This document shows, in pieces, positions 49,556-58,073 of a DNA stretch of 64,000 nt (its first letter is position 1; every line of letters begins with the position of its first letter). The notes under the pieces were generated by a model. That model did not search any database and was not told the origin of the DNA. It worked only from the letters and a program-made list of their open reading frames with translations. Origin of the DNA: Rhizobium sp. (GTDB lineage Bacteria; Pseudomonadota; Alphaproteobacteria; Rhizobiales; Rhizobiaceae). The translations under genes and the position numbers were made by a program. Where the stretch lies: positions 124,001 to 188,000 of the forward strand of contig PEKW01000008.1 in the NCBI GenBank assembly GCA_002796995.1. Reading direction: 5' to 3'.

Positions 49556-50251
49556 TCAGACGGCCGTGCCCACCACCGCGCCGATGCCGGCTGTCAGCGC
49601 CATTGCAAAGGCGCCCCAGAAGGTCACGCGCAACGTGGCGCGCGCGACATTGGCACCGCCGGCCTTTGCGCCGACCGCCCCGAGCAGGGCGAGGAAGAGG
49701 AGCGAAGCGGCTGACACCGTCCAGACGAGCAGGTTGGCCGGCGACACGATCACCATCAGCAGAGGCAGGCCGGCGCCGACGGCGAAGGTTGCCGCCGACG
49801 TCAGGGCCGCCTGGATCGGCCGGGCGGTGGTCATTTCGGAAATGCCGAGTTCGTCATGGGCATGGGCGCCCAGCGCATCCTTGGCCATCAACTGGTCGGC
49901 GACCTCGCGTGCCAGTTCCGGCGCGACGCCACGGGCGACATAGATCTGCGCCAGCTCTTCCCTTTCGAATTCAGGCTGGATTTCGAGTTCCTTGCGTTCC
50001 CGGTCGAGATCCGCCTGCTCGGTGTCGGACTGCGAACTGACCGAGACATATTCCCCGGCTGCCATCGACATGGCACCGGCGACCAGGCCGGCAATGCCCG
50101 CCACCAAGACCTCCGAACTGCCGGCGGAAGCGGACGCTACGCCGACCACCAGGCTTGCCGTCGAGACGATGCCGTCATTGGCGCCGAGCACGGCCGCGCG
50201 CAGCCAGCCGATCCGCGATACGAGATGGTTTTCGGTGTGTAGGCGACTCAT
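49556..50251 (-). CDS. VIT1/CCC1-family transporter
   Basis: 231 aa with about five hydrophobic segments. GANDGIVSTASLVVGVASA at the N-terminus and GAMSMAAGEYVSVSSQSDTE are the family signatures; the cytoplasmic helix-rich insert with acidic residues (DLDRERKELEIQPEFEREEL) is the presumed metal-binding domain. Relatives move Fe2+ or Mn2+ out of the cytoplasm. There is no ferritin-like N-terminal domain, so it is not MbfA. I see no Irr or RirA-type box in the 81-base gap upstream. Confidence 0.92.
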   Translation of the reverse strand: MSRLHTENHLVSRIGWLRAAVLGANDGIVSTASLVVGVASASAGSSEVLVAGIAGLVAGAMSMAAGEYVSVSSQSDTEQADLDRERKELEIQPEFEREELAQIYVARGVAPELAREVADQLMAKDALGAHAHDELGISEMTTARPIQAALTSAATFAVGAGLPLLMVIVSPANLLVWTVSAASLLFLALLGAVGAKAGGANVARATLRVTFWGAFAMALTAGIGAVVGTAV

Positions 50252-50332
50252 GGCTGGATCTCCGCTTCGGATAGGTCTTGTTCCGGAAGACTAGCAGGTC
50301 GGCGGGCGCGACCAAAGCTATTCGAAGCGCCG

Positions 50333-51163
50333 TCAGCCCTTGCCGGCGCGACGCTTCAGCGCAGCGACCTCGGCCTGCGTCAGGAACCGCGCCTTGCCCT
50401 TCTCCAGATTGCCGAGGACCTGGCCGCCGAAGTCGATGCGGATGAGGCGCAGGCATTCGAAGCCAAGCGCCTCCAACATGCGGCGGATTTCGCGGTTCTT
50501 GCCTTCGCGCAGCTCGAACTCCAGCCAGCAGGTCTTGTCCGCCTCGCGCAGGATCTTCACCCCAGCCGCCTTCAGCAACTCGCCATCGTCCAGGATTCCG
50601 GCCATCATTTGCGCGAGGTCTGCCTCGGCCGGTCGGCCCCGGGTCTGCACATGGTAGGTCTTGGCAATGCCGCTGTCAGGGTCGAGGAGACGCTGCGCCA
50701 GCACCGTGTCATTGGTGAACAGCAGCAGGCCCTCGCTCGCCTTGTCGAGCCGGCCGACGGGCGAGACATGCGGGATGTCAAGATCGCCGAGGCAGGAGAA
50801 GACGGTCTCGCGGCCCTCGGGATCGTCGCGGGTCGTCACGAGGCCGCGCGGCTTGTTGAGCATCAGGTAGAGCTTTTCCTCCGCGCCGACCGGCTTTCCG
50901 TCGACCTCGATGCGATCCGTGCGGATGTCCACCCAGGCGGAGAGATCTGTCACGCGGCGGCCTCCGACGGAGACGTGGCCGCCGGCCACCAGCTTTTCCG
51001 CCTGGGTGCGCGAACAATAGCCGAGCTTGGAGAGCGCCCTTGGCAGGGTCACGCGCATGCCCGGCGCCGCTTGCGGAAGTTTTGCCACCAGATCGCCGTC
51101 CGCATCCTGTCTGGGCGGCGCTTGGCCGCGGGTTTCGCCATGGCCAACGACTGCCTTCGCCAT
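50333..51163 (-). CDS. RsuA/RluB-family pseudouridine synthase
   Basis: 276 aa. An S4 RNA-binding domain (about 39-85, LPRALSKLGYCSRTQAEKL) precedes the catalytic domain. The nucleophile is Asp140 in PVGRLDKASEGLLLFTND, and LREGKNREIRRM completes the RsuA/RluB/RluE/RluF signature. The first 35 residues resemble no family, so translation may start at the Met near residue 36. Which rRNA position is modified cannot be told from this. It follows yhaN by 42 bases. Confidence 0.92.
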   Translation of the reverse strand: MAKAVVGHGETRGQAPPRQDADGDLVAKLPQAAPGMRVTLPRALSKLGYCSRTQAEKLVAGGHVSVGGRRVTDLSAWVDIRTDRIEVDGKPVGAEEKLYLMLNKPRGLVTTRDDPEGRETVFSCLGDLDIPHVSPVGRLDKASEGLLLFTNDTVLAQRLLDPDSGIAKTYHVQTRGRPAEADLAQMMAGILDDGELLKAAGVKILREADKTCWLEFELREGKNREIRRMLEALGFECLRLIRIDFGGQVLGNLEKGKARFLTQAEVAALKRRAGKG

Positions 51164-51205
51164 GCCGATCCCGTCAAGCGAAAAGTGCTTCCCGTGAGGC
51201 TGCGA

Positions 51206-54200
51206 TCAGCCGGTAATTTCGTGAATTCGGGCCGCAGGAACGATCCTCCGGGCCAGGTCGCAGAGATGGCGGTGGTGGGTCAGGTAGATCACTTGGCCGA
51301 TCTTCGCCATTTCGCCGAACAGCCGCAGCACCTCCTCCGAGCGAGGTTCGTCGAAGGTCTCCATGATGTCGTCGGCGATGAAGGGCACGGAAGGACGGCT
51401 TGCGGCGAATTCCTCGTAGCCGGCGAGGCGAAGGGCCAGATAGAGCTGGAACTGCGTGCCCTTCGACATCTCGCTTGCGAGTTTCGAGCCGCCCTGGCGC
51501 GTGAGGCCGATCAAGGTTTCGCGGTCCTTGTCGGGTTGGGCCGTGAGGCCGACATAGTCGCCCCGGGTGATCAGCCGGAAGGCTTCCGAGGCACGCCGCA
51601 TCATCGACGAGCGGTGTTTGTCGCGATAGGCACGCAGCGCCTCGCCGGCGATCAGGGCACCGCTCTTCAGCCGGAGATAGCTGTTCGCCAGATCCTCGAT
51701 CTCCAGGAAGGCGGTGCGACGTTCGCCCTCGATGCGGGCGACCTCGTTGCCGCCGCCGATGGCTTCCAGCTTGTCGGCCGCGCGCGTCTTGTCGGCAAAG
51801 AGCTGACGCGTGCGTTGGTCGAGATCCTCGAGGCGGGCGACAAGTTCCGCCTCCTCGCGGGCGATTTCGTCGAAATCGGTGCTGCCGAGCTCGGCGATCG
51901 CCAGATCGATCGAGGGGGCCGGCAATTCGCTGAGAATCTGATCCGAAAGCGTGGCAATCCTCGCCTCGAGCCGCGCCCGATCGGCGGCCGCCTCCAGGGC
52001 GACGGCGACCTCCGCCAGCGTATCGACGCCGAAGAAGGAGGTCAGTTCCGCCTTGCCGGCCTCATGCGCAGCCAGCGTCTGGCGAAGCGCGCGCTCCGTC
52101 TCCAGCAGGCGGGCCAACTCGGCCTCCTTCGCCTCCCGTGCCGCGAAATCGCGGCGGGCATTCTCCAGCCGCGCCGCGAGGTTCGTCGCCGTTCGGGCAG
52201 TCGCCTCGGGATCCAGGGTTTCGCCAATCTCTGTCAGCAGACCTGAAAGCTCGACGGTGAAGTCCTCGCGGTCGCGTTCCATGGTGGCGATCCGACGCGC
52301 CAGCTCGTCGCGCTCGTTGAGCGCCGGGCCGAGCTCGACCAGCGTTTCGAGCACCTCGCGCACGGCGCCGGCCGATGTGACATCGGCAAACCACGTTCCG
52401 GACAGCGCGGCGGCGAACCGGGCGTGCCAATCGACGGAAGCCGCCTGCGCCTGCTCGAATTCGCGCTGGCGCTCGGCAAGCGCCCTTTTCCGATCGGCAA
52501 GGGCCTTGTCGGCCGCCTCGCGGGCAGCCGCCCGCTTCGTCTGGCCGGCGACGGCAGTCTCCGCCGCCTGCAGCATTTCGCCAAGCGAGCCGTCGACGCC
52601 ATCCAGCCCGGCGGCTTCCATCGCCGCGGCCAGTTCCTGGCGGTCGAGTTCCGCATCGGCTTTCGCTTCGGCGATGTCCCGAATGCTGGCGTCCAGCCTG
52701 TCCCAGGCGGAAAGCGCATCGGCGCGGGCACGCGCCACTCCCTCGATGCGGGAGAACAGCCGGGGAAGCGCCGACGCCGCGTCCTGCATCAGGGCTGCCG
52801 GCAGGGCTGTGGCCAGCTCGGACACCAGCGTTTCCCGCTCCGCCGCGGCCTCGTCCAGAAGCTCGTCATGGCGGGCGATTGCGGCCGTCGCCACGGCATG
52901 TTCCTGGGTCAGGGCGCGAAGGTCGGCGAGATCGCGCATGGCGGCGAGGCGTGCCACGGTCGTCAGGTCGTCGGCCCGCATGGCGGTGGCGAAGCCCTCC
53001 GCGCTTGCCTTGTCGAGTCGTCCAAGATGCTCGCTCCAGGCTGCGTCGCGGACGGCACGGATCCGCGCCGCTTCGGCATCGTCGATCGGTCCGCTCGAGG
53101 CGCGAAGCGCCGATATGCGTGCCTCCGCCTGCCTATGCTGAGTGACGAGGTCGCGCTGCCGCTCGGCAAGATCGGCGATGCGCTTGTCGATGCTCGCCGC
53201 CGTCATCCGCCAGGCCTCGATCTGACGCGTGTCGGGAAGCAACAGCCCGCTGATCGCCTCGCCATCTGCCGCCCCGTCGTCAAGCAGCGGCAGAAGGGGC
53301 CGGACCGCTTCGTCGAAGCGCCGCTGGAGATCCGGCAGGCCGCGTTCGGCAAGCCGAAGCCGCGTCGCATGATCGCCGCGCCGGATAACGTTCAAGCATG
53401 TCGTTAGCCGGCTCATGTCGACACTGTCAGGCTGCGCGCCATCGAAGACTGCCTGGCGGTCCGCATCCGCCGCTTCGAGGGTCGCTTTGGCCGCGGACAG
53501 TTCCCGCATCGCGGTCTGAAGCGTCGCCTCGACCCCGGAGCGGGTCTCGATCAGGTCGCGCAGCGCACCGACCGTGGCCGCCGGCAGCAGCAGCGTCTCG
53601 GGCCTCTCGCATCCCGACTGACCCAGCCGCGCGAGGATCGCCGCGATCGTTGCTTGCCGCTCGACCAGCGCAGTGCGACGTTTGGGTAGATCCTCCTCGG
53701 CACTGCCGAAGCGCGCCTGGCCCTTGCTCAGCTGGCCGATGCGGTCGGACAGCGACAGCAGGCGATCGTCGAGCTGGATCGAGCCGATCTCGTCTTGCAC
53801 GCGCTCGATGTCGGTCCGGATTCCCGCGAGCTGCGTTGAAAGCCGCGTCTCTTCCTGCATCAGGCTTGGCAGGGTGCGCGCCCAGTCCGCGGGCGGGCGG
53901 GGCAAGGCGGACCTGGCCGCAAGCTCCTGCGTCAGGCGCTGATACTCGGCGGCAAGCGGACGGGCGCGCAACAGCCGCGCAATCGCCTCGCGCCGGGCCC
54001 TCATCGCCCCCAGCTCCGTTGTCGCCTCGTCATAGGCCGTCGTCGCCTGGGCAAGGGTCGCGACGATCGCCGCATGCGCCGAGGCGAGCGTATCGATCTC
54101 GTCACGTCGCGCCTTCAGTTCGGCGAGCTTCTGTTTCAGCTCGGCGATCCGGGTCGAGCGGGCGCGTTTCTTGTAGAGGCTGTCGGCTTCGTCCGAAATC

Positions 54201-54697
54201 GCGCTCAGCGTCGCACTCACCCCGCCAAGCCCGGCGCTGGCGGAAAACAGCAGTTCGCCGAGATCGCCCTTGCTCTGAAGAATGGCATTGCCGCCCTCTT
54301 CCAGCGTCACGTCGTCGAGCGAGAACATGGTGCGATAGGCGTCGCGGCTGATGCCGGCGAGCGGCACGGAAAGGATCGCCTCGGCGACCGGCTGGCCGCG
54401 ACCGTCCAGCAGCGAATTGGTCCGCTGTTTGACCCGTTTCAGCTCATGGGTCTCACCGTTGAATTCGAGCGCGCCCCCGACTTGCATGGCATTGTAGGCG
54501 TGCAGGAAATTGTAACGGCTGCGTTCCTCGATGCCGTAGAGCAGGTCGAGATAGGCCGACAGCGAGGTCGACTTGCCGGCCTCGTTGAGGCCGTAGACGA
54601 TGTGCAGGTCCGGCGAGCCGGGCCGCGCCTCGCCGAAGTCGATGACATAGTCGGTGAACTTGCCGTAACGGGTGAGGTCGAGCCGGGCGAGCCGCAT
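51206..54697 (-). CDS. YhaN-like ATPase with long coiled coils (SMC/Rad50-like)
   Basis: 1163 aa. Walker A is GLNEAGKST (36-44) in the N-terminal half-domain. Long Ala/Glu/Arg-rich coiled coils follow to about residue 950. The C-terminal half-domain has a degenerate ABC signature (EMSKGTQFQLYLALRLAG), Walker B in PFIADDIMETFDE and the H-loop LTHHRHL. No Rad50 zinc hook CxxC is obvious in the middle. Its ATG overlaps the upstream YhaO stop (TGATG). Probably a DNA end-processing ATPase partnered by the nuclease; function is untested in most bacteria. Confidence 0.9.
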   Translation of the reverse strand: MRLARLDLTRYGKFTDYVIDFGEARPGSPDLHIVYGLNEAGKSTSLSAYLDLLYGIEERSRYNFLHAYNAMQVGGALEFNGETHELKRVKQRTNSLLDGRGQPVAEAILSVPLAGISRDAYRTMFSLDDVTLEEGGNAILQSKGDLGELLFSASAGLGGVSATLSAISDEADSLYKKRARSTRIAELKQKLAELKARRDEIDTLASAHAAIVATLAQATTAYDEATTELGAMRARREAIARLLRARPLAAEYQRLTQELAARSALPRPPADWARTLPSLMQEETRLSTQLAGIRTDIERVQDEIGSIQLDDRLLSLSDRIGQLSKGQARFGSAEEDLPKRRTALVERQATIAAILARLGQSGCERPETLLLPAATVGALRDLIETRSGVEATLQTAMRELSAAKATLEAADADRQAVFDGAQPDSVDMSRLTTCLNVIRRGDHATRLRLAERGLPDLQRRFDEAVRPLLPLLDDGAADGEAISGLLLPDTRQIEAWRMTAASIDKRIADLAERQRDLVTQHRQAEARISALRASSGPIDDAEAARIRAVRDAAWSEHLGRLDKASAEGFATAMRADDLTTVARLAAMRDLADLRALTQEHAVATAAIARHDELLDEAAAERETLVSELATALPAALMQDAASALPRLFSRIEGVARARADALSAWDRLDASIRDIAEAKADAELDRQELAAAMEAAGLDGVDGSLGEMLQAAETAVAGQTKRAAAREAADKALADRKRALAERQREFEQAQAASVDWHARFAAALSGTWFADVTSAGAVREVLETLVELGPALNERDELARRIATMERDREDFTVELSGLLTEIGETLDPEATARTATNLAARLENARRDFAAREAKEAELARLLETERALRQTLAAHEAGKAELTSFFGVDTLAEVAVALEAAADRARLEARIATLSDQILSELPAPSIDLAIAELGSTDFDEIAREEAELVARLEDLDQRTRQLFADKTRAADKLEAIGGGNEVARIEGERRTAFLEIEDLANSYLRLKSGALIAGEALRAYRDKHRSSMMRRASEAFRLITRGDYVGLTAQPDKDRETLIGLTRQGGSKLASEMSKGTQFQLYLALRLAGYEEFAASRPSVPFIADDIMETFDEPRSEEVLRLFGEMAKIGQVIYLTHHRHLCDLARRIVPAARIHEITG

Positions 54698-55965
54698 CAG
54701 TTCGCCTCCGCGCCGTCGGTCTTCAGGCGGGCGATGACGTCACTGCTGCCCTCGGCCAGCAGCCGGTCGACATAGGCTTCGAACTCCGCTTCGTCGGCGC
54801 CGGTGAAACCGCGGCTTTCCGGCGGCAACTCGTCGCGCAGGTCCTTGACCATCTGGCGGATCTCTTCGCGCGTTGCATGGCGCCTCGCGACGTCGTCGCG
54901 CATCAGCGCGTCGAGTTCGATCAGCGGATCGGCGCTGGCCTGCCCGCCGGCCTCGAGCGGCGGTTCGGTAGCGATGTCGATCTTCTCAATCCAGGTGCGG
55001 CCGAGCCCTTCGGCGCGCTGCTCGGCCTCGGCCAGCAGAAGGTCGCGGTCGCGACGGATCCGCCACGAGAGCGGCGTCCTGCCCGTCAGCATCAACCGCG
55101 CGACGAGATGGTCCGAACCGCTGCGCACGCGGGCACCGGCAACGGCCTTCTCGATGGCCTCGACCGCGTCGAACCAGCTCGGCGCTTCGCTGAGGTCGAC
55201 CGCGACCCGGCCGAATTCGGCGATGCTGGTCAGCCTCTCTTCGACGCTGATGCGGCGATCGTCATGCACGGTGACCAGCGAAACCGATTTCGTTCCGCCT
55301 TCATTGATGTCCCGGCCCTGTGGCATGCCGGGCATGACGACGGTGGTGCGTCCGTCATGCTGGCTGCGCTGGTGGATATGGCCGAGCGCCCAATAGTCGA
55401 AACCCGATGCGTGCAGGTCGGCGAGGCTGCAGGGGGCGTAGACGTCGTGGCCGGGCGCACCGTCGAGACTGGTGTGCATGATGCCGATATTGACCCGGTC
55501 GGGGAGCGGCGGCCGGTATTTCGGCAGCAGGCCTTCCGGCGCCTGCGGGCGGGCGAAGCTAAGCCCATGAATGGCGATGGCCAGACCGCCGCGCTCGATC
55601 TCGACCGCCTCGGCCCGGCCGGAATAGACCTTCACCGTCGGCGGCAGGATCAGTTCCTGGGTGATGCGCGACAGCGCGTCGTGATTACCGCGGATCGCAT
55701 AGACGGCGATGCCGGCCTGCCCCAGCCGCTGCATCTGCGCGGCAAGAAAGCGCGCCGTCTTCATCGAGGTCTGATCGCCGTCGTAAAGGTCGCCGGCGAT
55801 GACCAGCGCATCCACCTGTTCGGAAAGACAGAGGTCGACGATCGCCACCAGCGCCTGGCGGGTCGAATCGCCGATCAGCTCGGCCAGCTCGCGATTGCGC
55901 AGCGAAAGCGAGCGCAGCGGCGAATCGAGATGGATGTCGGCGGTATGGACGAAGCGGAAGGCCAT
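54697..55965 (-). CDS. YhaO-like metallophosphoesterase (SbcD/Mre11-like nuclease)
   Basis: 422 aa from MAFRFVHTADIHLDS at 55965; the longer frame to 56202 is unlike the family. All metal-site motifs of Mre11/SbcD are present: Asp10 and His12, GDLYD (58-62), GNHD (93-96), His164 in GIMHTSLDG and GHIH (195-198). A C-terminal capping and ATPase-contact region follows. Predicted Mn2+-dependent exonuclease acting with the YhaN-like ATPase, to which it is translationally coupled. Confidence 0.92.
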   Translation of the reverse strand: MAFRFVHTADIHLDSPLRSLSLRNRELAELIGDSTRQALVAIVDLCLSEQVDALVIAGDLYDGDQTSMKTARFLAAQMQRLGQAGIAVYAIRGNHDALSRITQELILPPTVKVYSGRAEAVEIERGGLAIAIHGLSFARPQAPEGLLPKYRPPLPDRVNIGIMHTSLDGAPGHDVYAPCSLADLHASGFDYWALGHIHQRSQHDGRTTVVMPGMPQGRDINEGGTKSVSLVTVHDDRRISVEERLTSIAEFGRVAVDLSEAPSWFDAVEAIEKAVAGARVRSGSDHLVARLMLTGRTPLSWRIRRDRDLLLAEAEQRAEGLGRTWIEKIDIATEPPLEAGGQASADPLIELDALMRDDVARRHATREEIRQMVKDLRDELPPESRGFTGADEAEFEAYVDRLLAEGSSDVIARLKTDGAEAN

Positions 55966-56143
55966 CAGCGGTTCATTCTGGTTCTTGTCATTGCGGGCAT
56001 GCCGCTGATCGGGCGCCGCGGCGCCTGCTGTGTCGTTCAAGATATAGGCACTAGGCCGGCGGCAACAAGCAATTTTGCGAAGCCGGCCGGAGGGGGCCGA
56101 TGGGAGGAAGCAACCAGGCCCGCCCGGCCAGAGGTCCGCTGTA

Positions 56144-56172
56144 TTGACAAAAGCAAACTGTCGAATTATGAA
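56144..56172 (+). promoter_or_regulatory. Strong promoter of the TetR-RND operon
   Basis: TTGACA (56144-56149) is a perfect -35, and TATGAA (56167-56172) is a good -10 with a 17-base spacer. Transcription would start a few bases into the adjacent palindrome and 30-35 bases before the ATG at 56212. The rest of the 246-base gap 55966-56211 shows no gene. Confidence 0.85.
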
Positions 56173-56194
56173 TGACGAAATTCGAATTTCGTCA
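56173..56194. promoter_or_regulatory. Perfect 22-bp palindrome, TetR operator
   Basis: The half-site TGACGAAATTC is followed directly by its exact reverse complement GAATTTCGTCA, with no mismatch or spacer. It abuts the -10 hexamer and covers the expected transcription start, 17 bases before the TetR-family ATG. This is the standard arrangement for autorepression by a TetR protein that also controls the downstream pump. Confidence 0.85.
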
Positions 56195-56211
56195 CACGTC
56201 AAGAGTCAGTC

Positions 56212-56835
56212 ATGGATGCCACGAATACCGAGATCGACAATCACGCTCCAGAGAGTGCCGCGCGCCAGGAAAATGTCGTGCGGATCCTCGATGCGGCCGA
56301 GCGCGTGTTCCGGCAATACGGCTACGCGAAGACGACGGTGGCCGACATTGCCAAGGAACTCGGCATGTCGACGGCCAATATCTACCGGTTCTTCGGTTCG
56401 AAAGTGGAGATCCATCAGGCGCTCTGCTCGCGCATGCTGAACGCCAGTTATGAAATGGCGCTGCACTGCGCCGCCCTTCCGGTCAGCGCCGAGGAGCGCC
56501 TGCGCGAATATGCGATGGGCCAGTACCGCTTCACCGTCGAGACCATGCTGGATTCGGAAAAGGTCCACGAAATGGTGATCATCGCCATCGAGCGCGACTG
56601 GCATGTGATCGACCAGTACATCGATCACCTCCAGGCCGTGGTGCGCGACATCATTGCCGACGGCATGGCCGCCGGCGAGTTCAAGCCGGGCGATGCCGAG
56701 CTGGCCGCACGCTGCTTCGGCGCGGCGACGTCGTCCCTGCACCATCCGCAGCTCGTCTCGCAATGCATCGGCAAGGGCAACCGCGCCATGCCGGAAGAAC
56801 TGATCGATTTCGCGATCCGGGCCCTGAGGGCCTGA
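56212..56835 (+). CDS. TetR family repressor of the adjacent efflux pump
   Basis: 207 aa. N-terminal helix-turn-helix DNA-binding domain (about residues 20-65: KTTVADIAKELGMSTANIYRFFGSK), with a variable ligand-binding C-terminus. It is the first gene of a plus-strand set followed by a lipoprotein adaptor and an RND pump, and an operator-like palindrome overlaps its own promoter. A local autorepressor induced by a pump substrate is the natural reading. The ligand is unknown. Confidence 0.92.
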   Translation: MDATNTEIDNHAPESAARQENVVRILDAAERVFRQYGYAKTTVADIAKELGMSTANIYRFFGSKVEIHQALCSRMLNASYEMALHCAALPVSAEERLREYAMGQYRFTVETMLDSEKVHEMVIIAIERDWHVIDQYIDHLQAVVRDIIADGMAAGEFKPGDAELAARCFGAATSSLHHPQLVSQCIGKGNRAMPEELIDFAIRALRA

Positions 56836-56910
56836 CGCACCCGAACGCATACCGAAATGCTGAATTTCACCGCCAGTCGCGAACCCCGTTTCGCTGAGGA
56901 TGGACGTCCC

Positions 56911-58041
56911 ATGTACAAGAAAGCCCTGCTTCCCCTGCTGCTCGTGGCCACTCTTGCCGGCTGCTCGGCGGAAACCGCCGAAACGCCCAAGGAACCTGTC
57001 CGCCCGGTCAAGGTGGTCGAGATCGCTCCGGCCGCGACGACGCGCGAGCTCTCCTATTCCGGCGCGGTGCGCGCCCGCAGCGAAGCGCCGGCCGGCTTCC
57101 GCGTCGGCGGCAAGATCGTCGACCGGCAGGTCGATATCGGCGACCGCGTCGTCGCCGGTGACGTTCTCGCCCGCATCGATGCGACCGACTACGAGCTGTC
57201 GTTCGCCAGCGCCCGCGCCAGTCTCCTCGCCGCCGAGCGGCAGCTCGAGACAGCCGATTTCGCACTGAAGCGCGCCGACCAGCTGTTCAAGCAACAGGTC
57301 GCGGCCAAGGCCCAGCTCGAACAGGCGCAACTGACCCACAACCAGGCGGTCGCCGCGCGCGATTCGGCCCGGGCGACGCTCTCGCAGGCGGAGAACCAGG
57401 TCGGCTATGCCGTGCTCAAGGCCGACCGCGACGGCATTGTCACCGCGGTCCATGCCGATGCAGGCCAGGTGGTCGCCGCCGGCACCCCGGTCGTGACGGT
57501 CGCCGTCGACGGCGAGAAGGAAGTGTCGATCGCCGTTCCCGAGGGTGACGTCTTCGCCTTTTCGCCGGGCAAGGCCGTCGAGGTCGGCTTCTGGTCGAAC
57601 GACAATCTGGCCCTCAACGGGACCGTACGCGAAGTCGCCGGCAGCGCCGATGCCGCCTCGCGCACCTTCGCCGTCCGGGTCTCCCTGCCCGCCGACCGGC
57701 GCGTGCTGCTCGGCATGACGGCTTCGGTAAAGACCGTCGCCGACAGCGACCAGCCACTCTTCAGCCTGCCGCTCAGCGCGCTGGCGCGCGGCCCCTCCGA
57801 CCGCGCGATCGTCTGGACCGTCGATCCGGCGGCGCAGACCGTGCATGAGCGCCCGGTCACGGTCGTCGACTTCTCCGAAGCCGGCGTGCGCGTATCCGAC
57901 GGATTGAAGGCCGGCGATCTCGTCGTCGTCGCAGGTACCCAGTTCATGACCGAGGACCTCAAGGTCAAGCTTTCAGACGGTGATGCGCAACAGGCCGCGC
58001 TCGCCACCGGCAGCATCGTCCCGTCCAGCCAGACGCGCTGA
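56911..58041 (+). CDS. RND efflux periplasmic adaptor (membrane fusion protein)
   Basis: 376 aa from MYKKALLPLLLVATLAGC; the lipobox Cys18 indicates an N-terminal lipoprotein in the inner membrane. The order is typical: beta-barrel, lipoyl half (GKIVDRQVDIGDRVVAGDVLARID), an alpha-hairpin with Ala-rich coiled coil (about 100-150), the second lipoyl half (ADRDGIVTAVHADAGQVVAAG), then the C-terminal barrel. It joins the RND pump to an outer-membrane channel. 75 bases after the TetR gene and 32 before the pump. Confidence 0.93.
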   Translation: MYKKALLPLLLVATLAGCSAETAETPKEPVRPVKVVEIAPAATTRELSYSGAVRARSEAPAGFRVGGKIVDRQVDIGDRVVAGDVLARIDATDYELSFASARASLLAAERQLETADFALKRADQLFKQQVAAKAQLEQAQLTHNQAVAARDSARATLSQAENQVGYAVLKADRDGIVTAVHADAGQVVAAGTPVVTVAVDGEKEVSIAVPEGDVFAFSPGKAVEVGFWSNDNLALNGTVREVAGSADAASRTFAVRVSLPADRRVLLGMTASVKTVADSDQPLFSLPLSALARGPSDRAIVWTVDPAAQTVHERPVTVVDFSEAGVRVSDGLKAGDLVVVAGTQFMTEDLKVKLSDGDAQQAALATGSIVPSSQTR

Positions 58042-58073
58042 ACCAGCCCCCTTCCAGAGAGCGGATAAACGCC

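Noticed and set aside
49402..50332. VIT-family gene as MbfA, the rhizobial iron exporter with a ferritin-like domain, with an Irr box
   Set aside because: The protein lacks the N-terminal ferritin-like domain, and no Irr-type motif is visible in the upstream gap.
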